This document shows positions 55,101 through 63,556 of a stretch of DNA of 64,000 bases, piece after piece; the first letter of the stretch is position 1, and every line of letters begins with the position of its first letter. A model generated the notes under the pieces. The model did no database searches. It had not been told where the DNA came from and saw only the letters and a program-made list of their open reading frames with translations. Origin of the DNA: Homoserinibacter gongjuensis (GTDB lineage Bacteria > Actinomycetota > Actinomycetes > Actinomycetales > Microbacteriaceae); the NCBI RefSeq assembly GCF_030161875.1, contig NZ_BSVA01000001.1, forward strand, positions 1,364,001 to 1,428,000, read 5' to 3'. Made by a program: the position numbers and the translations under genes.

Positions 55101-56048
55101 GAGGCGCATGCCATCGAGGGTGATGTGGACCGTGCGACGCCCTTGGCTCGGTCGCTCAGCGAAGAGGCCACCGCGGAGTGGGCGTCCTCGCTCTACGCGA
55201 AAGGCTGGCACGTCGCTCGCGCTCTGCTCGCGATCGAGGCAGGCGATCCGCGTGCCGCGCTCAGCGCTCTCGAACCGGTGGAGCGCACGGAGTTCACCGA
55301 GCACTGGGCTTACGGCCTGTGGGTGAGCGGGCTCGCGCACCTTCTCGCGGGCACGCCACAGCAGGGCCTCGACGCCTTCGAGTTGAGTTTCCGGAGCCAA
55401 CGGGGTCGCGGGATGAGTCGCTATGCCGCCGACCTGCTGACGGCAGTGCGGGCCGATCTCGCACTCGCCGCGGGCGACGTCGCGCGTGCCGACGCGGTGC
55501 TGTCGGGTCGCGGCGCCAGCGCACCGCTCGCGCTGGCGCGCGCGCGAGCGGCCCTCGCCCGCGACAACTCCGGCCACGCACTGCGCGCGCTGGAGGAGGT
55601 CGACTGGTCCACTGCGACCCGCAGGCACTTGGGTGAGAGCCTGCTGCTCGCCGCGGTCGTGCATCTCCGCGAAGACAACCGCAGCTCGGCGGAGTTCGCT
55701 CTCGCGCGCGCCGTCGGCATCCTCGGCCGCTCGCACCTGACGTCGCCCTTCGCACTCGTCCCGCGCCGCGCCCTCGAACAGCTCGGCGCGGAGCTGCCTG
55801 TCGCACTCGCGGGGCTCGCCGATCCGTTCGCGGCGCTCGGTGGCCGCGTGGCGCTCAGCCCTCGCGAGCGGGCGGTGCTGGCGCAACTCGTGACCGCGGG
55901 CTCGGTGGTGGGCATCGCCGAAGCGCTCTTCGTGTCGCAGAACACGGTCAAGACGCAACTGAGGAGCATCTACCGGAAGCTCGGCGTCTCGTCGCGTGAC
56001 GAGGCTGTGCGGGAGGCCCGACGACAGGGGCTGCTCGGCGAGCGTTGA
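52143..56048 (+). CDS. Very large LuxR-family ATPase regulator
   Basis: 1301 residues: an N-terminal helical (TPR-like) region of about 480 residues, then a STAND NTPase with Walker A RAGAGSGKTAVA (about 481-492) and VRVVVDDIHLLAP as Walker B, a second helical region, and a LuxR helix-turn-helix at the end (LSPRERAVLAQLVTAGSVVG, LFVSQNTVKTQLRSIYRKLG). The long N-terminal arm is unusual for MalT-like proteins. GTG 52143 is the only start in frame and has no close ribosome site. A leaderless-looking ATG at 52091 would join the frame if two G were missing from GGGGG and GGGG just behind it. Target genes unknown. Confidence 0.88.
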   Translation: MRRIIREGDLGEIARLSDEFWYHLPDRYGPELLERVARTPAAELERRPRVLYASRLAAEFSEDSRDPTLRRVIDFHRSVGARYASRFEIFTDPGDVLIAGTTASIGARLEGDLDEAERIAARVQARLDELEVTEATSWHATIAGGRPGWLPHQRSLTLMLAGDYDGAIRHATAAFVQSGPAPHHNWSASGAAAHLALLAAIRGHRTLAEEWLDRLFEKGPVHPRVEHLTTLGAKLARAHLAMDRLDADAAAGELEAAGSATEPVELWPFVAHAEARYGKLFGDPHAALVRLDAARFAHGIDDRHWARGGYVLARARADLLAELGDVARVTAIVQQHPEIATLLVALARAHLLAGRWSAAAEVAERGLRGASVRDAVDLRVIMAAALLHLHDPDAAREHFAIALATRAGDDHRAPFASVDVADATELFRQAGLTGPFVGDPPARAVRRVTHDAAAEAPYVTDAVARPRLLRVLDEGGRLVVLRAGAGSGKTAVASEWVAERRRHGRQTVWLQVDAVTAPRVGFWRRAVAVLEEHGRLRADGDLARFVAGDVPVEAVPGLVVELLYQYNGAVRVVVDDIHLLAPEAVRDIIWVLERAPQLILVATSRGGTLVDDPHVLARFGGSVIDAGELALTPRELRELAGREGLTLDGRELEVLSMLTRGNPLTARLAVAAVARAESTRPIDAERLADTLAVAVSSEVLAEFPHADERVAAVRLAVVPAVDLELAAELAELTDVAAARHLLRSFRDRGLGELDESDGNTRFGFHVLVRHVLRRESERRLGAAERELLLRRAATHAEERGDPVTAMGLLVEAHAYDVVWAVFVRNFSELATNRVDDMIAVLGRIPAADLTEHGTLGIALAIMLSERESTPSGRVRRLVATGLRALHRLPPPRDETERHERLLAEFGALRAARQYERAAGVGEAIAAQQRAMGGADEQVREMFAVGMMQVVVTDVLAGAFPAAVSHAAELAHDDHPGRSTHRRSVLAEAHAIEGDVDRATPLARSLSEEATAEWASSLYAKGWHVARALLAIEAGDPRAALSALEPVERTEFTEHWAYGLWVSGLAHLLAGTPQQGLDAFELSFRSQRGRGMSRYAADLLTAVRADLALAAGDVARADAVLSGRGASAPLALARARAALARDNSGHALRALEEVDWSTATRRHLGESLLLAAVVHLREDNRSSAEFALARAVGILGRSHLTSPFALVPRRALEQLGAELPVALAGLADPFAALGGRVALSPRERAVLAQLVTAGSVVGIAEALFVSQNTVKTQLRSIYRKLGVSSRDEAVREARRQGLLGER

Positions 56049-56134
56049 GCGCTCGGTGGCCATGGCACCTGCGGGTGAACGGCCGGGGTGAAAAACGGCC
56101 TCGTCCCCTCGTCCTCCGGCCATGATCAGCGTGA

Positions 56135-57736
56135 GTGCATCCCGAAGCACCACTCGGCGCGAGCGATACGACGCTCGTCGAAGACATTCTGCTGCCCGCG
56201 GGCGGCTCGCACAGCTACAGCGTGCGTGTCGTGGCCGACTCCGGCTCGCTGCGCGGCAGCGACACGGCGGCCGACTGCGTGATCGACGGCGCCGAGACGG
56301 GCACGGGGTTCCTCAACCGGGCGATCGTCGGCAGCACCGTGGCGCAGACGGATGCCGAGGCCTGTGCACGCATCTTCGACCCGGCGGTCACGAAGCTGGT
56401 CTCCGGCCAGCCGACGCAGCAGGCCGACGGCTCGTGGCTCGTGAGCTACACGATGACGGTGAGCAACCCGTCGACGATCGACCTCAGCTATGGCCTCGAA
56501 GATGAGCTCGACTACCCGGCCGGAGCGGTCGTCACTGTCGAGTCGGCGGCCTCGCGTGCGGGTGGTCCGGCGGTCGTCGCCGGATGGAACGGCGGCACCC
56601 AGCTGCAGCTCGTGGCCGAGGGCACCCCGCTCCCGGCCTCCGCGGTGCACGTCTTCGACGTCACGCTGCGCGTGGTCTTCCCGGTGGGCCAGGGCTCTGT
56701 CGCCAACGCGTTCAGCAACACGGCGACCGTTGAATCCGGTGCGGGCGGCGTGATCCGCACCGACGCCGACGCGACGGCCGACCTGCTCGTGCCGTCGCTC
56801 GAGATCGAGAAGAACGTCACGGCCGACGTCGTGTCGCGCATCGGCGCGACGGTGAGCTACGAGATCGTGGTGAGCAACGTCGGTCAGGGCGCCTACACGG
56901 CGCTCTACCCCGCGGTCGTCTGGGACGACCTCGCGGGCGTGGTCGACGACGCCACCGTCGACGGCCCCATGACGGCGACGCCGAACGTGGGAGCCGTCGT
57001 CGCGGATGCCGAGCGCACCTCGTGGCGCGGGCCGCTCACGTCGGGAGCCACGGTGACCCTGGAATACACGGTGACCGTGACCGGTGGCGGCGACGCCGTG
57101 CTGAACAACATCGCCTTCGGCGCACCGGCATCCATGACCGACCCGGCCACGCCGGACGGGATCAATTGCGATGCAGCTGACGACTGCGCGTCGACGCGCA
57201 CGGCTCTCCCTGCCGTGCACATCGCGAAGTCGGCGAGCGTGAGCTCGACGACGGCGGGCGGCATCGTCGAGTACACGGTGCTCGTCACGAACACCGGCGA
57301 GGTCGATCTGCCGTCGGGTGACCCGGCGACATTCACCGACGACCTGAGCGGCGTGCTCGACGACGCCCGCTACCAGGGCGACGCGAGCGCCGACACGGGC
57401 ACCGTCGACGTCACCGGCACGACGCTTGCCTGGACGGGCGCCCTCGCTGCAGGCGACACGGCCACCGTGCGCTACTCGGTGCGGGTCGCCGACCCGATGT
57501 CGGGCGACGCGTTGCTCGTGAACCTCGCCGTTGTCGATCCGACCCTGCCGACGCTCGCGCTCAGCCTCGACGGTCCGTCCGACCGCAGAGTCTCCACGCG
57601 GACCCCGGTGCTCACGATGGCCTCGACCGGGCTCGAGCCGGGCACCTGGATGGTCGGGCTCGCGGCCCTCCTGCTGATCGTGGCGGGAGCCGTCGGAATG
57701 ATCGTCGCGCGACGTCTGCGTCGCCGACGGGCCTGA
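56135..57736 (+). pseudogene. DUF11-repeat surface protein lacking its N-terminus
   Basis: 533 readable residues with DUF11-like repeats (LEIEKNVTADVVSRIGATVSY..., VHIAKSASVSSTTAGGIVEYT...). The end has a sortase-like signal MASTG, a hydrophobic span (WMVGLAALLLIVAGAVGMIV) and an Arg tail, so the product should be displayed on the cell surface. There is no signal peptide. The first residues start in the middle of a repeat, with a stop codon (56132-56134) directly before the only GTG. A 5' deletion or an assembly junction near 56100-56135 is likely. The remaining frame is intact and codon use matches neighbouring genes. Confidence 0.75.
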
Positions 57737-57757
57737 GGGCCGGGGGCCCTCGGCCAG

Positions 57758-57790
57758 CCGTCCCTCCGCGGCCGCACCGCGGAGGGACGG
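57758..57790 (+). terminator. Strong hairpin terminator
   Basis: CCGTCCCTCCGCGG (57758-57771) and CCGCGGAGGGACGG (57777-57790) are perfect 14-bp arms around a 5-base loop, 21 bases after the DUF11 gene stop. No T-run follows. Confidence 0.85.
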
Positions 57791-57841
57791 CGTTCCGAGC
57801 GCGCGCACAGCATCCCCCCAGCGCATGACAGGCGCAGGGGA

Positions 57842-57847
57842 TAGCGT
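57842..57847 (+). promoter_or_regulatory. Leaderless -10 box of alarmone synthetase gene
   Basis: TAGCGT followed by exactly six bases and GTG 57854. No Shine-Dalgarno is present. Confidence 0.6.
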
Positions 57848-57853
57848 CGCAGG

Positions 57854-58675
57854 GTGACCGACACCGCCGTCCCCGCCACCACCGCCGCATCCGTCGCCGC
57901 GACCGCCGCATCCGCCACGACCCCTTCGACCGCCGACTTGGCGGTGTACCGCGGGCTGTTCCAGTCGATGACGGGCTACGACGACACGATGGCGGATGCC
58001 GACGGCGCGGTGCCGCTGCAGACCATCAAGACGCTGCAGAAGCGCGTCGCCGCCTTCCACCTCTCCTACAAGTTCGCGATCGACGAGCTCACCACCAAGA
58101 TCGAGATCCTGCAGGAGGAGTTCGAGCACACCCACGACTACAGCCCCATCGAGCACGTACGTACACGGCTGAAGTCGATGGACTCGATCATCGAGAAGGT
58201 GCAGCGCATCGGGTGCCCACCCGACGTCGAGAGCGTGCGCGCCCGCATCCGCGACATCGCCGGGGTGCGCATCACGTGCGCCTTCGTGGCCGACGCCTAC
58301 TGGGTCGCCGACATGCTCACGGCGCAGGCCGACCTCGAGGTGCTCGAGATCAAGGACTACATCGCGCATCCGAAGCCCAACGGCTACCAGAGCCTGCACC
58401 TCATCGTGACAGTGCCGGTGTTCCTCAGCGATCACACCGAGCTCGTGCCGGTCGAGATCCAACTGCGCACGATCGCCATGGACTTCTGGGCGAGCCTCGA
58501 GCACAAGATCTACTACAAGTACGACCGCGACGTTCCGGCCGCGCTCGTCGCCGAGCTCACTGAGGCGGCGGATGCGGCGCGTGCGCTCGACGCGAAGATG
58601 GCGCGCCTGCGCGAGCAGATCCGGGGCGCCGAGGGCGCGCCTCCCGCGCCGATCGTGCACTCGGCGCCGGCCTGA
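57854..58675 (+). CDS. Small alarmone synthetase (RelQ/RelP-like GTP pyrophosphokinase)
   Basis: 273-residue single-domain (p)ppGpp synthetase. RARIRDIAGVRITCAFV, HPKPNGYQSLHLIV and EIQLRTIAMDFWASLEHKIYYK are the RelA/SpoT synthetase motifs. No hydrolase HD domain and no TGS/ACT domains are present, so it is a small alarmone synthetase and not the long Rel. An Ala/Thr-rich N-terminal stretch of about 30 residues is probably disordered. It transfers pyrophosphate from ATP to GDP or GTP in the cytoplasm. Leaderless start; stands alone behind a terminator. Confidence 0.92.
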   Translation: MTDTAVPATTAASVAATAASATTPSTADLAVYRGLFQSMTGYDDTMADADGAVPLQTIKTLQKRVAAFHLSYKFAIDELTTKIEILQEEFEHTHDYSPIEHVRTRLKSMDSIIEKVQRIGCPPDVESVRARIRDIAGVRITCAFVADAYWVADMLTAQADLEVLEIKDYIAHPKPNGYQSLHLIVTVPVFLSDHTELVPVEIQLRTIAMDFWASLEHKIYYKYDRDVPAALVAELTEAADAARALDAKMARLREQIRGAEGAPPAPIVHSAPA

Positions 58676-58690
58676 GCCGCTGCCCGCGCG

Positions 58691-59302
58691 CTAGTTCCCG
58701 GGAACGGGATAGGCGGATGCCGCGAGCAGCCCCGCGAGGTGTGCCGCGTTCGCCGCCGAGACGGCGGTGGCGGAGTCGGTCTCCGTCACGGGGGACGTCA
58801 ACTCGACGTAGTCGGTCGTGTGCATCGCCTCGCCGTTCCAGTAGGTGACACCCTGCGCCGGGATCGTGTAGCCGACGTCGTCGAGCGCCTGGAACACGTC
58901 GGCGCTGATCTTGTGTGCGCCGTCCTCGTTGCCCACGACGGCCACGATCGCGACCTTGCCGAACAGCGTGGGGCGACCCGCGGCATCCGTCTCCGAGAGC
59001 TCGGCGTCGAGACGCTCGAGCACCCGCTGCGCGACGCTCGTCGCGTGGCCCATCCAGGTGGGCGTGGCGAACACGAGGATGTCGGCCGCGAGCACGCGCT
59101 CACGCAGCGCGGGCCAGGCGTCGCCCTCGCCCATATCGGTCTGCACCCCGGGTCGGACGTCGTGGTCGACGACCCGTACGAGGTCGCCCGTCACGCCGTG
59201 CCGAGCGAGTTCGCCGAGCACCTCGCGCGCGAGCTTCTCCGTGCTCGAGGTCGCCGGGCTCGGCTTGAGGGTGCAGTTCAGAGCAAGTGCTGTCAGTGCC
59301 AT
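58691..59302 (-). CDS. Flavodoxin-like NAD(P)H-dependent oxidoreductase
   Basis: 203-residue flavodoxin-fold protein. LALNCTLKPSPATSSTEKLA holds the FMN phosphate loop, and LVFATPTWMGHATSVAQRVLER is the flavin contact region of NADPH-dependent FMN reductases. It reduces quinones or flavins; substrate not evident. Convergent with the alarmone synthetase gene with only 15 bp between stops. Confidence 0.88.
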   Translation of the reverse strand: MALTALALNCTLKPSPATSSTEKLAREVLGELARHGVTGDLVRVVDHDVRPGVQTDMGEGDAWPALRERVLAADILVFATPTWMGHATSVAQRVLERLDAELSETDAAGRPTLFGKVAIVAVVGNEDGAHKISADVFQALDDVGYTIPAQGVTYWNGEAMHTTDYVELTSPVTETDSATAVSAANAAHLAGLLAASAYPVPGN

Positions 59303-59348
59303 GCTTCGACGCTAGGCACCGCATCCGCGCCCGACGAGGGGGTTGACA

Positions 59349-60248
59349 CTAGGTGAGCCCCTCGGCCGTCTGCTCGAGGTCCGACACCGGCGCCGGCCGC
59401 TGCGTGGCGATCGCGACGCCCGCCGCGACGCACACGAGCAGGATCGCGAGAAGCTGCACCCAACCGAGACGCTCACCCAACACGATCCAGCCGAAGACGG
59501 CCGCGACGACCGGCCCGAACGAGGTGATGATCGCGTACAGCCGCGCGGTGATGCGGCGCAGGATGAAGGTATCGAGCGCGTAGGGCAGGGCCGACGAGAG
59601 GATGCCGATGCCCACGAGCAGCGCGACGACCGGCCACGAGAACGCGGCGCCCGGCAGCGTGAACGCGGCGATCGGGAGGATGAGCGCGAGGCTCACGATG
59701 CTCGCCACCGTGAGTCCCTCGAGTCCCGGCAGCCCGAGGGCCACGCGGCGGGTCAGCAGGATGTAGGCGGCCCACGCCGCCGCCGCGATGAGGGCCAGCG
59801 CGACGCCCCACACGTCGATCTGCCCCTCGAGGCCCGTCAGCAGCACGACTCCGGCGCCGGCGACCACGACGCATCCGACGTCGAGCAGTCGCCTGGAGGT
59901 CGCGAGCGCGAGCAGCAGCGGACCGAGGAACTCGATCGTCGCCGCGATCCCGAGCCCCAACAGGTGCACCGACTCGTAGAAGGTCAGGTTCATCACCGCG
60001 AGCGTGACCCCGAGGGCCACCGCGGGCCAGAGCCGGCGCCAGGTGAGCAGCGTCCGCCGCGGGCGGTAGAACGGCAGCAGCACGGCGACCATCACGAGCT
60101 GCCGCGCCGCTACGACGATGGGCGAGCCCACGAAGGGGATCGCAACCCCCGCGAGCGCCGAACCGAGGTTGATCGACACCTCCGTGCCGACCTGCGTGCT
60201 CGCGCCGACGAGCGTGCGTCGCCTGCCTGTCCCGATCCCCTCGCTCAC
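59349..60248 (-). CDS. EamA-family exporter (RhtA-like)
   Basis: Ten-span drug/metabolite transporter of 299 residues with two EamA repeats. LTFYESVHLLGLGIAATIEF and TLPGAAFSWPVVALLVGIGI resemble threonine/homoserine exporters of the RhtA type. Probably exports an amino acid or another small metabolite across the membrane. GTG 60248 was chosen, next to GGGGAG. The frame is open upstream but the extra residues are Arg-rich antisense-like sequence. Divergent from cinA. Confidence 0.85.
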   Translation of the reverse strand: MSEGIGTGRRRTLVGASTQVGTEVSINLGSALAGVAIPFVGSPIVVAARQLVMVAVLLPFYRPRRTLLTWRRLWPAVALGVTLAVMNLTFYESVHLLGLGIAATIEFLGPLLLALATSRRLLDVGCVVVAGAGVVLLTGLEGQIDVWGVALALIAAAAWAAYILLTRRVALGLPGLEGLTVASIVSLALILPIAAFTLPGAAFSWPVVALLVGIGILSSALPYALDTFILRRITARLYAIITSFGPVVAAVFGWIVLGERLGWVQLLAILLVCVAAGVAIATQRPAPVSDLEQTAEGLT

Positions 60249-60333
60249 CTCCCCATTCTGAGGCGTCGCTTCGTGTCGCGCGCGCGCCCTGGCGGGCCAC
60301 CCGAAATGACGCCTCACGCGGCAGACTGTGACC

Positions 60334-60786
60334 ATGACGACCGACGCCGAGGCCATCGCCCGCACCGCTCTTCGTCGCGGCATCACCGTCGCGGTCGCGG
60401 AGTCGCTCACCGGAGGCGGGCTCGCCCAGGCGCTCGCCGCGGCCCCGGATGCGAGCGAATGGTTCGCCGGGGGCGTCGTCGCCTACACGGTGCGCACCAA
60501 GGCGCGCGTGCTCGGCGTGCCGGAGGGGCCGGTCGTGACCGCCCCGACCGCGCGACAGATGGCGGAGGGTGTGCGCGAGCTGCTCGGCGCCGACATCGCC
60601 GCCGCCGTCACGGGCGTCGGCGGCCCGAGCGACGAGGAGGGGCGGCCGCCCGGAACCGTGTTCCTCGCGATCGTGACGGCCGATTCCGCCCGCATCACCG
60701 AGTTCGCCTTCGACGGCGACCCGGCATCCGTGGTCGCCCAGACGATTGACGCGACGCTGCACGAACTGCGGGTCGACCTGGGCTGA
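60334..60786 (+). CDS. CinA C-terminal domain protein, nicotinamide-nucleotide amidase
   Basis: 150-residue free-standing CinA C-terminal domain (PncC type), which hydrolyses nicotinamide mononucleotide to nicotinate mononucleotide in NAD recycling. VAVAESLTGGGLAQALAA carries the catalytic Ser motif and VTGVGGPSDEEGRPPGTVFLA the second conserved loop. ATG 60334 was chosen over GTG 60328 because CAGACT stands six bases before it, matching the leaderless pattern. Confidence 0.92.
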   Translation: MTTDAEAIARTALRRGITVAVAESLTGGGLAQALAAAPDASEWFAGGVVAYTVRTKARVLGVPEGPVVTAPTARQMAEGVRELLGADIAAAVTGVGGPSDEEGRPPGTVFLAIVTADSARITEFAFDGDPASVVAQTIDATLHELRVDLG

Positions 60787-60811
60787 CGAGACATGGGCGC
60801 GGACGCGCCCC

Positions 60812-60817
60812 TATGCT
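60812..60817 (+). promoter_or_regulatory. Leaderless -10 box of small membrane protein gene
   Basis: TATGCT, six bases before ATG 60824. Confidence 0.6.
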
Positions 60818-60823
60818 CGACGC

Positions 60824-61378
60824 ATGGCAGAGCAGCCCGAGATCGACCCGAGGTACGACCCCGCCTTCCAGCGCGGGTACGACGGCACGGTCGCCACCGG
60901 CAGCCGGTCCGAGGCCGCCGTGCGTCGCACCACTCCGCACGTGACGAGCGCCTTGCAGCGCCCGCCCGCCCCACCTCGTGCCGAACGGCCCGCAGAGGGA
61001 TCATTCGACCATGTGGTCGGCCCGCCGCCCGGCGCATCCGCAACGCCCGAGACGGATGCCGCCTCCGCCGCATCCGCACCTCCCGTCGTGCAGGTGGCCG
61101 GTCCCGCGCTGCGGGCCCCGTGGACGAACCCGTTCGCGATCATCGTGACGATCGTCGGCATCGGGGTGCTCGGCGTCGGCGTGTGGCTGCTGCAGGAGAC
61201 GTTCCAGATGACGCAGTCGGAGACCGGCTTCCAGACGCAGGCCGACTACTGGTTCATGCAGTGGGGCATGATCGCGGCGCCCATCTTCGTGGGACTCGGC
61301 GTCGCGATCCTCGTCGCGGTGCTCATCATGTGCGCCGTGTACTGGGGTCGCCGCCCCGAGCCCGGCGCGACCGACTGA
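60824..61378 (+). CDS. Two-span membrane protein, unknown
   Basis: 184 residues. A Pro/Ala-rich cytoplasmic N-terminal half (to about 100) is followed by two membrane spans, IIVTIVGIGVLGVGVWLL and AAPIFVGLGVAILVAVLIMCAVYW, separated by a Gln-rich loop. The start MAEQPEIDPRYDPAFQRGY is a pattern I have seen in small Microbacteriaceae membrane proteins, but no function is known. Convergent with the Nei gene with 3 bp between stops. Confidence 0.8.
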   Translation: MAEQPEIDPRYDPAFQRGYDGTVATGSRSEAAVRRTTPHVTSALQRPPAPPRAERPAEGSFDHVVGPPPGASATPETDAASAASAPPVVQVAGPALRAPWTNPFAIIVTIVGIGVLGVGVWLLQETFQMTQSETGFQTQADYWFMQWGMIAAPIFVGLGVAILVAVLIMCAVYWGRRPEPGATD

Positions 61379-61381
61379 CGC

Positions 61382-62161
61382 CTAGCGCTGGCACCGGGGG
61401 CACCAGCTCACCACCCGCTCCTCCCCGGGCACGCGCCCCAGCTCGCCGCCCTCGAGCGGCGTACCGCAGCGCAGGCACGGCTGGCCGGTGCGTCCATACA
61501 CCCAGGTGCGCCGGCCGGGCCGCAGGTCGCCCGTCGTCGTGCGGGTCCAGCGTCCGCGGTTGGCCATGAGCATCCGCTGGGCGAGCGACACGAGCGCCGA
61601 CACGTCATCGACCTCGCTCATCGGCCGAGTGGGCAGCAGGCCGCGCACGAAGCACAGCTCGTTGGCGTAGACGTTGCCGATGCCCGCGAGATTGCGCTGG
61701 TCGAGCAGGGCCGTGAAGACCGGCACGCCGGGATCGCTCGCGATGCGCCGGGCCGCCTCTGCAGCATCCCAATCCGCCCCGAGCAGATCGGGACCGAGGT
61801 GCCCCACCACCCGCTCCTCCTCGGCGGTCGGCAGCACCTCGAGCACGCCGAGCTCGAAGCCCACCGACTGCGTGTCATCGGCGGTGAGCACGGCGCGCGC
61901 CTGGAAGGCGGGGCGCGTCCAGCGCTCGCCGCGACGGAAGATGCGCCAGGCGCCCTCCATCTTGAGGTGCGAGTGAACGGTCCACTCGCCCACGCGATGC
62001 AGCAGATGCTTGCCGCGCGACACCACCTCGCGCACCGTCTCGCCCGCGAGGTCGACGGTCGCGAACTCCGGAACACGGAAGTCGCTCGCGGTGAGCACAC
62101 GTCCGGCGAGCGCGTCGTGCTGTTGACGCGCCGTGCGGTACACGGTGTCACCCTCGGGCAC
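61382..62161 (-). CDS. Endonuclease VIII/Fpg-family DNA glycosylase
   Basis: DNA glycosylase/AP lyase of the Fpg/Nei family, 259 residues. The start is fixed by chemistry: the catalytic Pro must follow the initiator Met, so translation begins at GTG 62161 giving (M)PEGDTVYRTA; ATG 62179 would add six residues and block the active site. TACGTT lies six bases upstream of that GTG, in agreement. Helix-two-turn-helix region LLDQRNLAGIGNVYANEL and C-terminal zinc finger CLRCGTPL...CPRC are present. It repairs oxidised bases. Confidence 0.93.
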   Translation of the reverse strand: MPEGDTVYRTARQQHDALAGRVLTASDFRVPEFATVDLAGETVREVVSRGKHLLHRVGEWTVHSHLKMEGAWRIFRRGERWTRPAFQARAVLTADDTQSVGFELGVLEVLPTAEEERVVGHLGPDLLGADWDAAEAARRIASDPGVPVFTALLDQRNLAGIGNVYANELCFVRGLLPTRPMSEVDDVSALVSLAQRMLMANRGRWTRTTTGDLRPGRRTWVYGRTGQPCLRCGTPLEGGELGRVPGEERVVSWCPRCQR

Positions 62162-62167
62162 CTTCGC

Positions 62168-62173
62168 AACGTA
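62168..62173 (-). promoter_or_regulatory. Leaderless -10 box of Nei gene
   Basis: On the minus strand TACGTT, then GCGAAG, then GTG 62161. It supports the start chosen from the N-terminal proline. Confidence 0.6.
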
Positions 62174-62248
62174 CCCCATCCGCCTGCGGCAGAACCGCCC
62201 TCAGCGGATACCCGCCCGCAGCTCGCAGCCGCGTCACAGGCTGGCTGC

Positions 62249-62872
62249 ATGAGTGATGAAACCCGCCCCACCCGATTCACCGACACCGTGCGCCGTGAGC
62301 TGTACGAGCAGCGCGTGCTCGTGCTCGACGGTGTGCTCGACGACGACAACGGCACGCTGCTCGCCTCGCAACTCGTGGCGCTCGCGGCGGCGGATGCGAC
62401 ATCCGACATCGCGCTGTGGATCCACTCGCCGGGCGGCTCGGTTCCGGCGATGCTCGCCATCCGCGACCTCATGCGCCTCGTGCCGTGCGACGTCTCGACG
62501 CTCGCGATCGGACTCGCGTGCAGCGCGGGGCAGTTCCTGCTGTCGTCGGGCACGCCCGGCAAGCGACGGGCGCTGCCGCATGCGCGCATCCTGATGCACC
62601 AGGGCTCGGCGGGCATCGGCGGCACCGCCGTCGACGTCGAGCTGCAGGCCGCCGACCTGCGCTACACGCGCGACGTCGTGCTCGGGCTCATCGCATCCGA
62701 CACGGGGCAACCGTTGGAGCGCGTCTTCGACGACTCGCTGCACGACCGCTGGTACTCGGCAAAGGAGGCGCTCGCCTACGGCTTCATCGACGAGATCGTC
62801 GACGACTTCGCCCGGATCGCGCCGCCGCGCCACACCCGCGGCACCGGCTTCACGGTGGGGAGCGTGGCATGA
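62249..62872 (+). CDS. ClpP protease subunit, catalytic triad intact
   Basis: ATP-dependent Clp protease proteolytic subunit, 207 residues. The triad is Ser92 in LACSAGQFLL, His117 in ILMHQGS and Asp166 in HDRWYSA, all at canonical spacing. SPGGSVPAMLAI is the oxyanion-hole region. It forms tetradecamers that degrade unfolded or tagged proteins with ClpX or ClpC. It overlaps the next gene by 4 bp (ATGA), which encodes a partner subunit lacking the serine. This pair is probably not the main clpP1P2 beside clpX, because no clpX or trigger-factor gene is near. Confidence 0.92.
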   Translation: MSDETRPTRFTDTVRRELYEQRVLVLDGVLDDDNGTLLASQLVALAAADATSDIALWIHSPGGSVPAMLAIRDLMRLVPCDVSTLAIGLACSAGQFLLSSGTPGKRRALPHARILMHQGSAGIGGTAVDVELQAADLRYTRDVVLGLIASDTGQPLERVFDDSLHDRWYSAKEALAYGFIDEIVDDFARIAPPRHTRGTGFTVGSVA

Positions 62873-63492
62873 GCAGCTACACGATCCCCAACGTCATCGC
62901 GCAGCATCCGCGCGGCGAACGCATCATGGACGTCTACTCGCAGCTGCTCACCGAGCGCGTCGTCTACCTCGGCACACCCATCGATGCGGGCGTCGCGAAC
63001 GTGCTCGTGGCGCAGCTGCTGCACCTCGAGGCCGACAACCCCGACCGCGACATCCAGCTCTACATCAACTGCGAGGGCGGCGACCCGAGCGCGATGCTGG
63101 CGGTGTACGACACGATGCGCTACATCCGTCCGCAGGTCGCGACGACGGTCGTCGGCCAGGCGGTCGCCGTCGGGGCCGTGCTGCTGGCGGCCGGCGCGGA
63201 GGGCAAGCGGGCGGCGCTGCCGCACGCGCGCGTGGTGCTGCACCAGCCCGTGTCGCAGGGGCGCGGGGCGATCCCCGACCTCATCCTGCAGGCGGACGAG
63301 GTGGTGCGTGTGCGCGCCGACATCGAGGGGATCCTCGCGCGGCACACAGGGCAGACCCTCGAGCGGCTGCGGGCCGACACCGACCACGACCGCGTGTTCA
63401 CCGCATCCGGCGCGCGCGACTACGGCCTCGTCGACGTCGTGATGACTGAGCGAGGGTCAAACGCTGTAGCGGTTGGCCGAGAGCGCCCGTGA
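62869..63492 (+). CDS. ClpP-like subunit without catalytic serine
   Basis: 207-residue ClpP paralogue. VVGQAVAVGAVLLAAG aligns with the usual GQAASMGAVLLAAG, so the nucleophile Ser is replaced by Ala100. His125 (VVLHQP) and Asp174 (DHDRVFTA) are kept. It should assemble with the active subunit encoded upstream as a structural or regulatory ring, comparable to plant ClpR. The C-terminal tail after VMTERG is unusual, and part of it is encoded by a palindrome at 63460-63474. Confidence 0.9.
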   Translation: MSSYTIPNVIAQHPRGERIMDVYSQLLTERVVYLGTPIDAGVANVLVAQLLHLEADNPDRDIQLYINCEGGDPSAMLAVYDTMRYIRPQVATTVVGQAVAVGAVLLAAGAEGKRAALPHARVVLHQPVSQGRGAIPDLILQADEVVRVRADIEGILARHTGQTLERLRADTDHDRVFTASGARDYGLVDVVMTERGSNAVAVGRERP

Positions 63493-63525
63493 TTCCTGTG
63501 GCGCCCGGTCGAACGCTGCAGCGTT
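63460..63525. promoter_or_regulatory. Pair of palindromes near the ClpP/XRE junction
   Basis: AACGCTGTAGCGGTT (63460-63474, imperfect) and AACGCTGCAGCGTT (63512-63525, perfect) lie 52 bp apart. The first is in the 3' end of the second clpP-like gene, the second between the convergent genes. They could be regulator sites or a small repeat. Confidence 0.45.
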
Positions 63526-63556
63526 TGTGACGGGAGGAAGGGAGGTCGGGCGCGGC

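Noticed and set aside
62162-62179. ATG 62179 as start of the Nei gene
   Set aside because: It would place residues before the catalytic proline, which must be N-terminal after Met removal.
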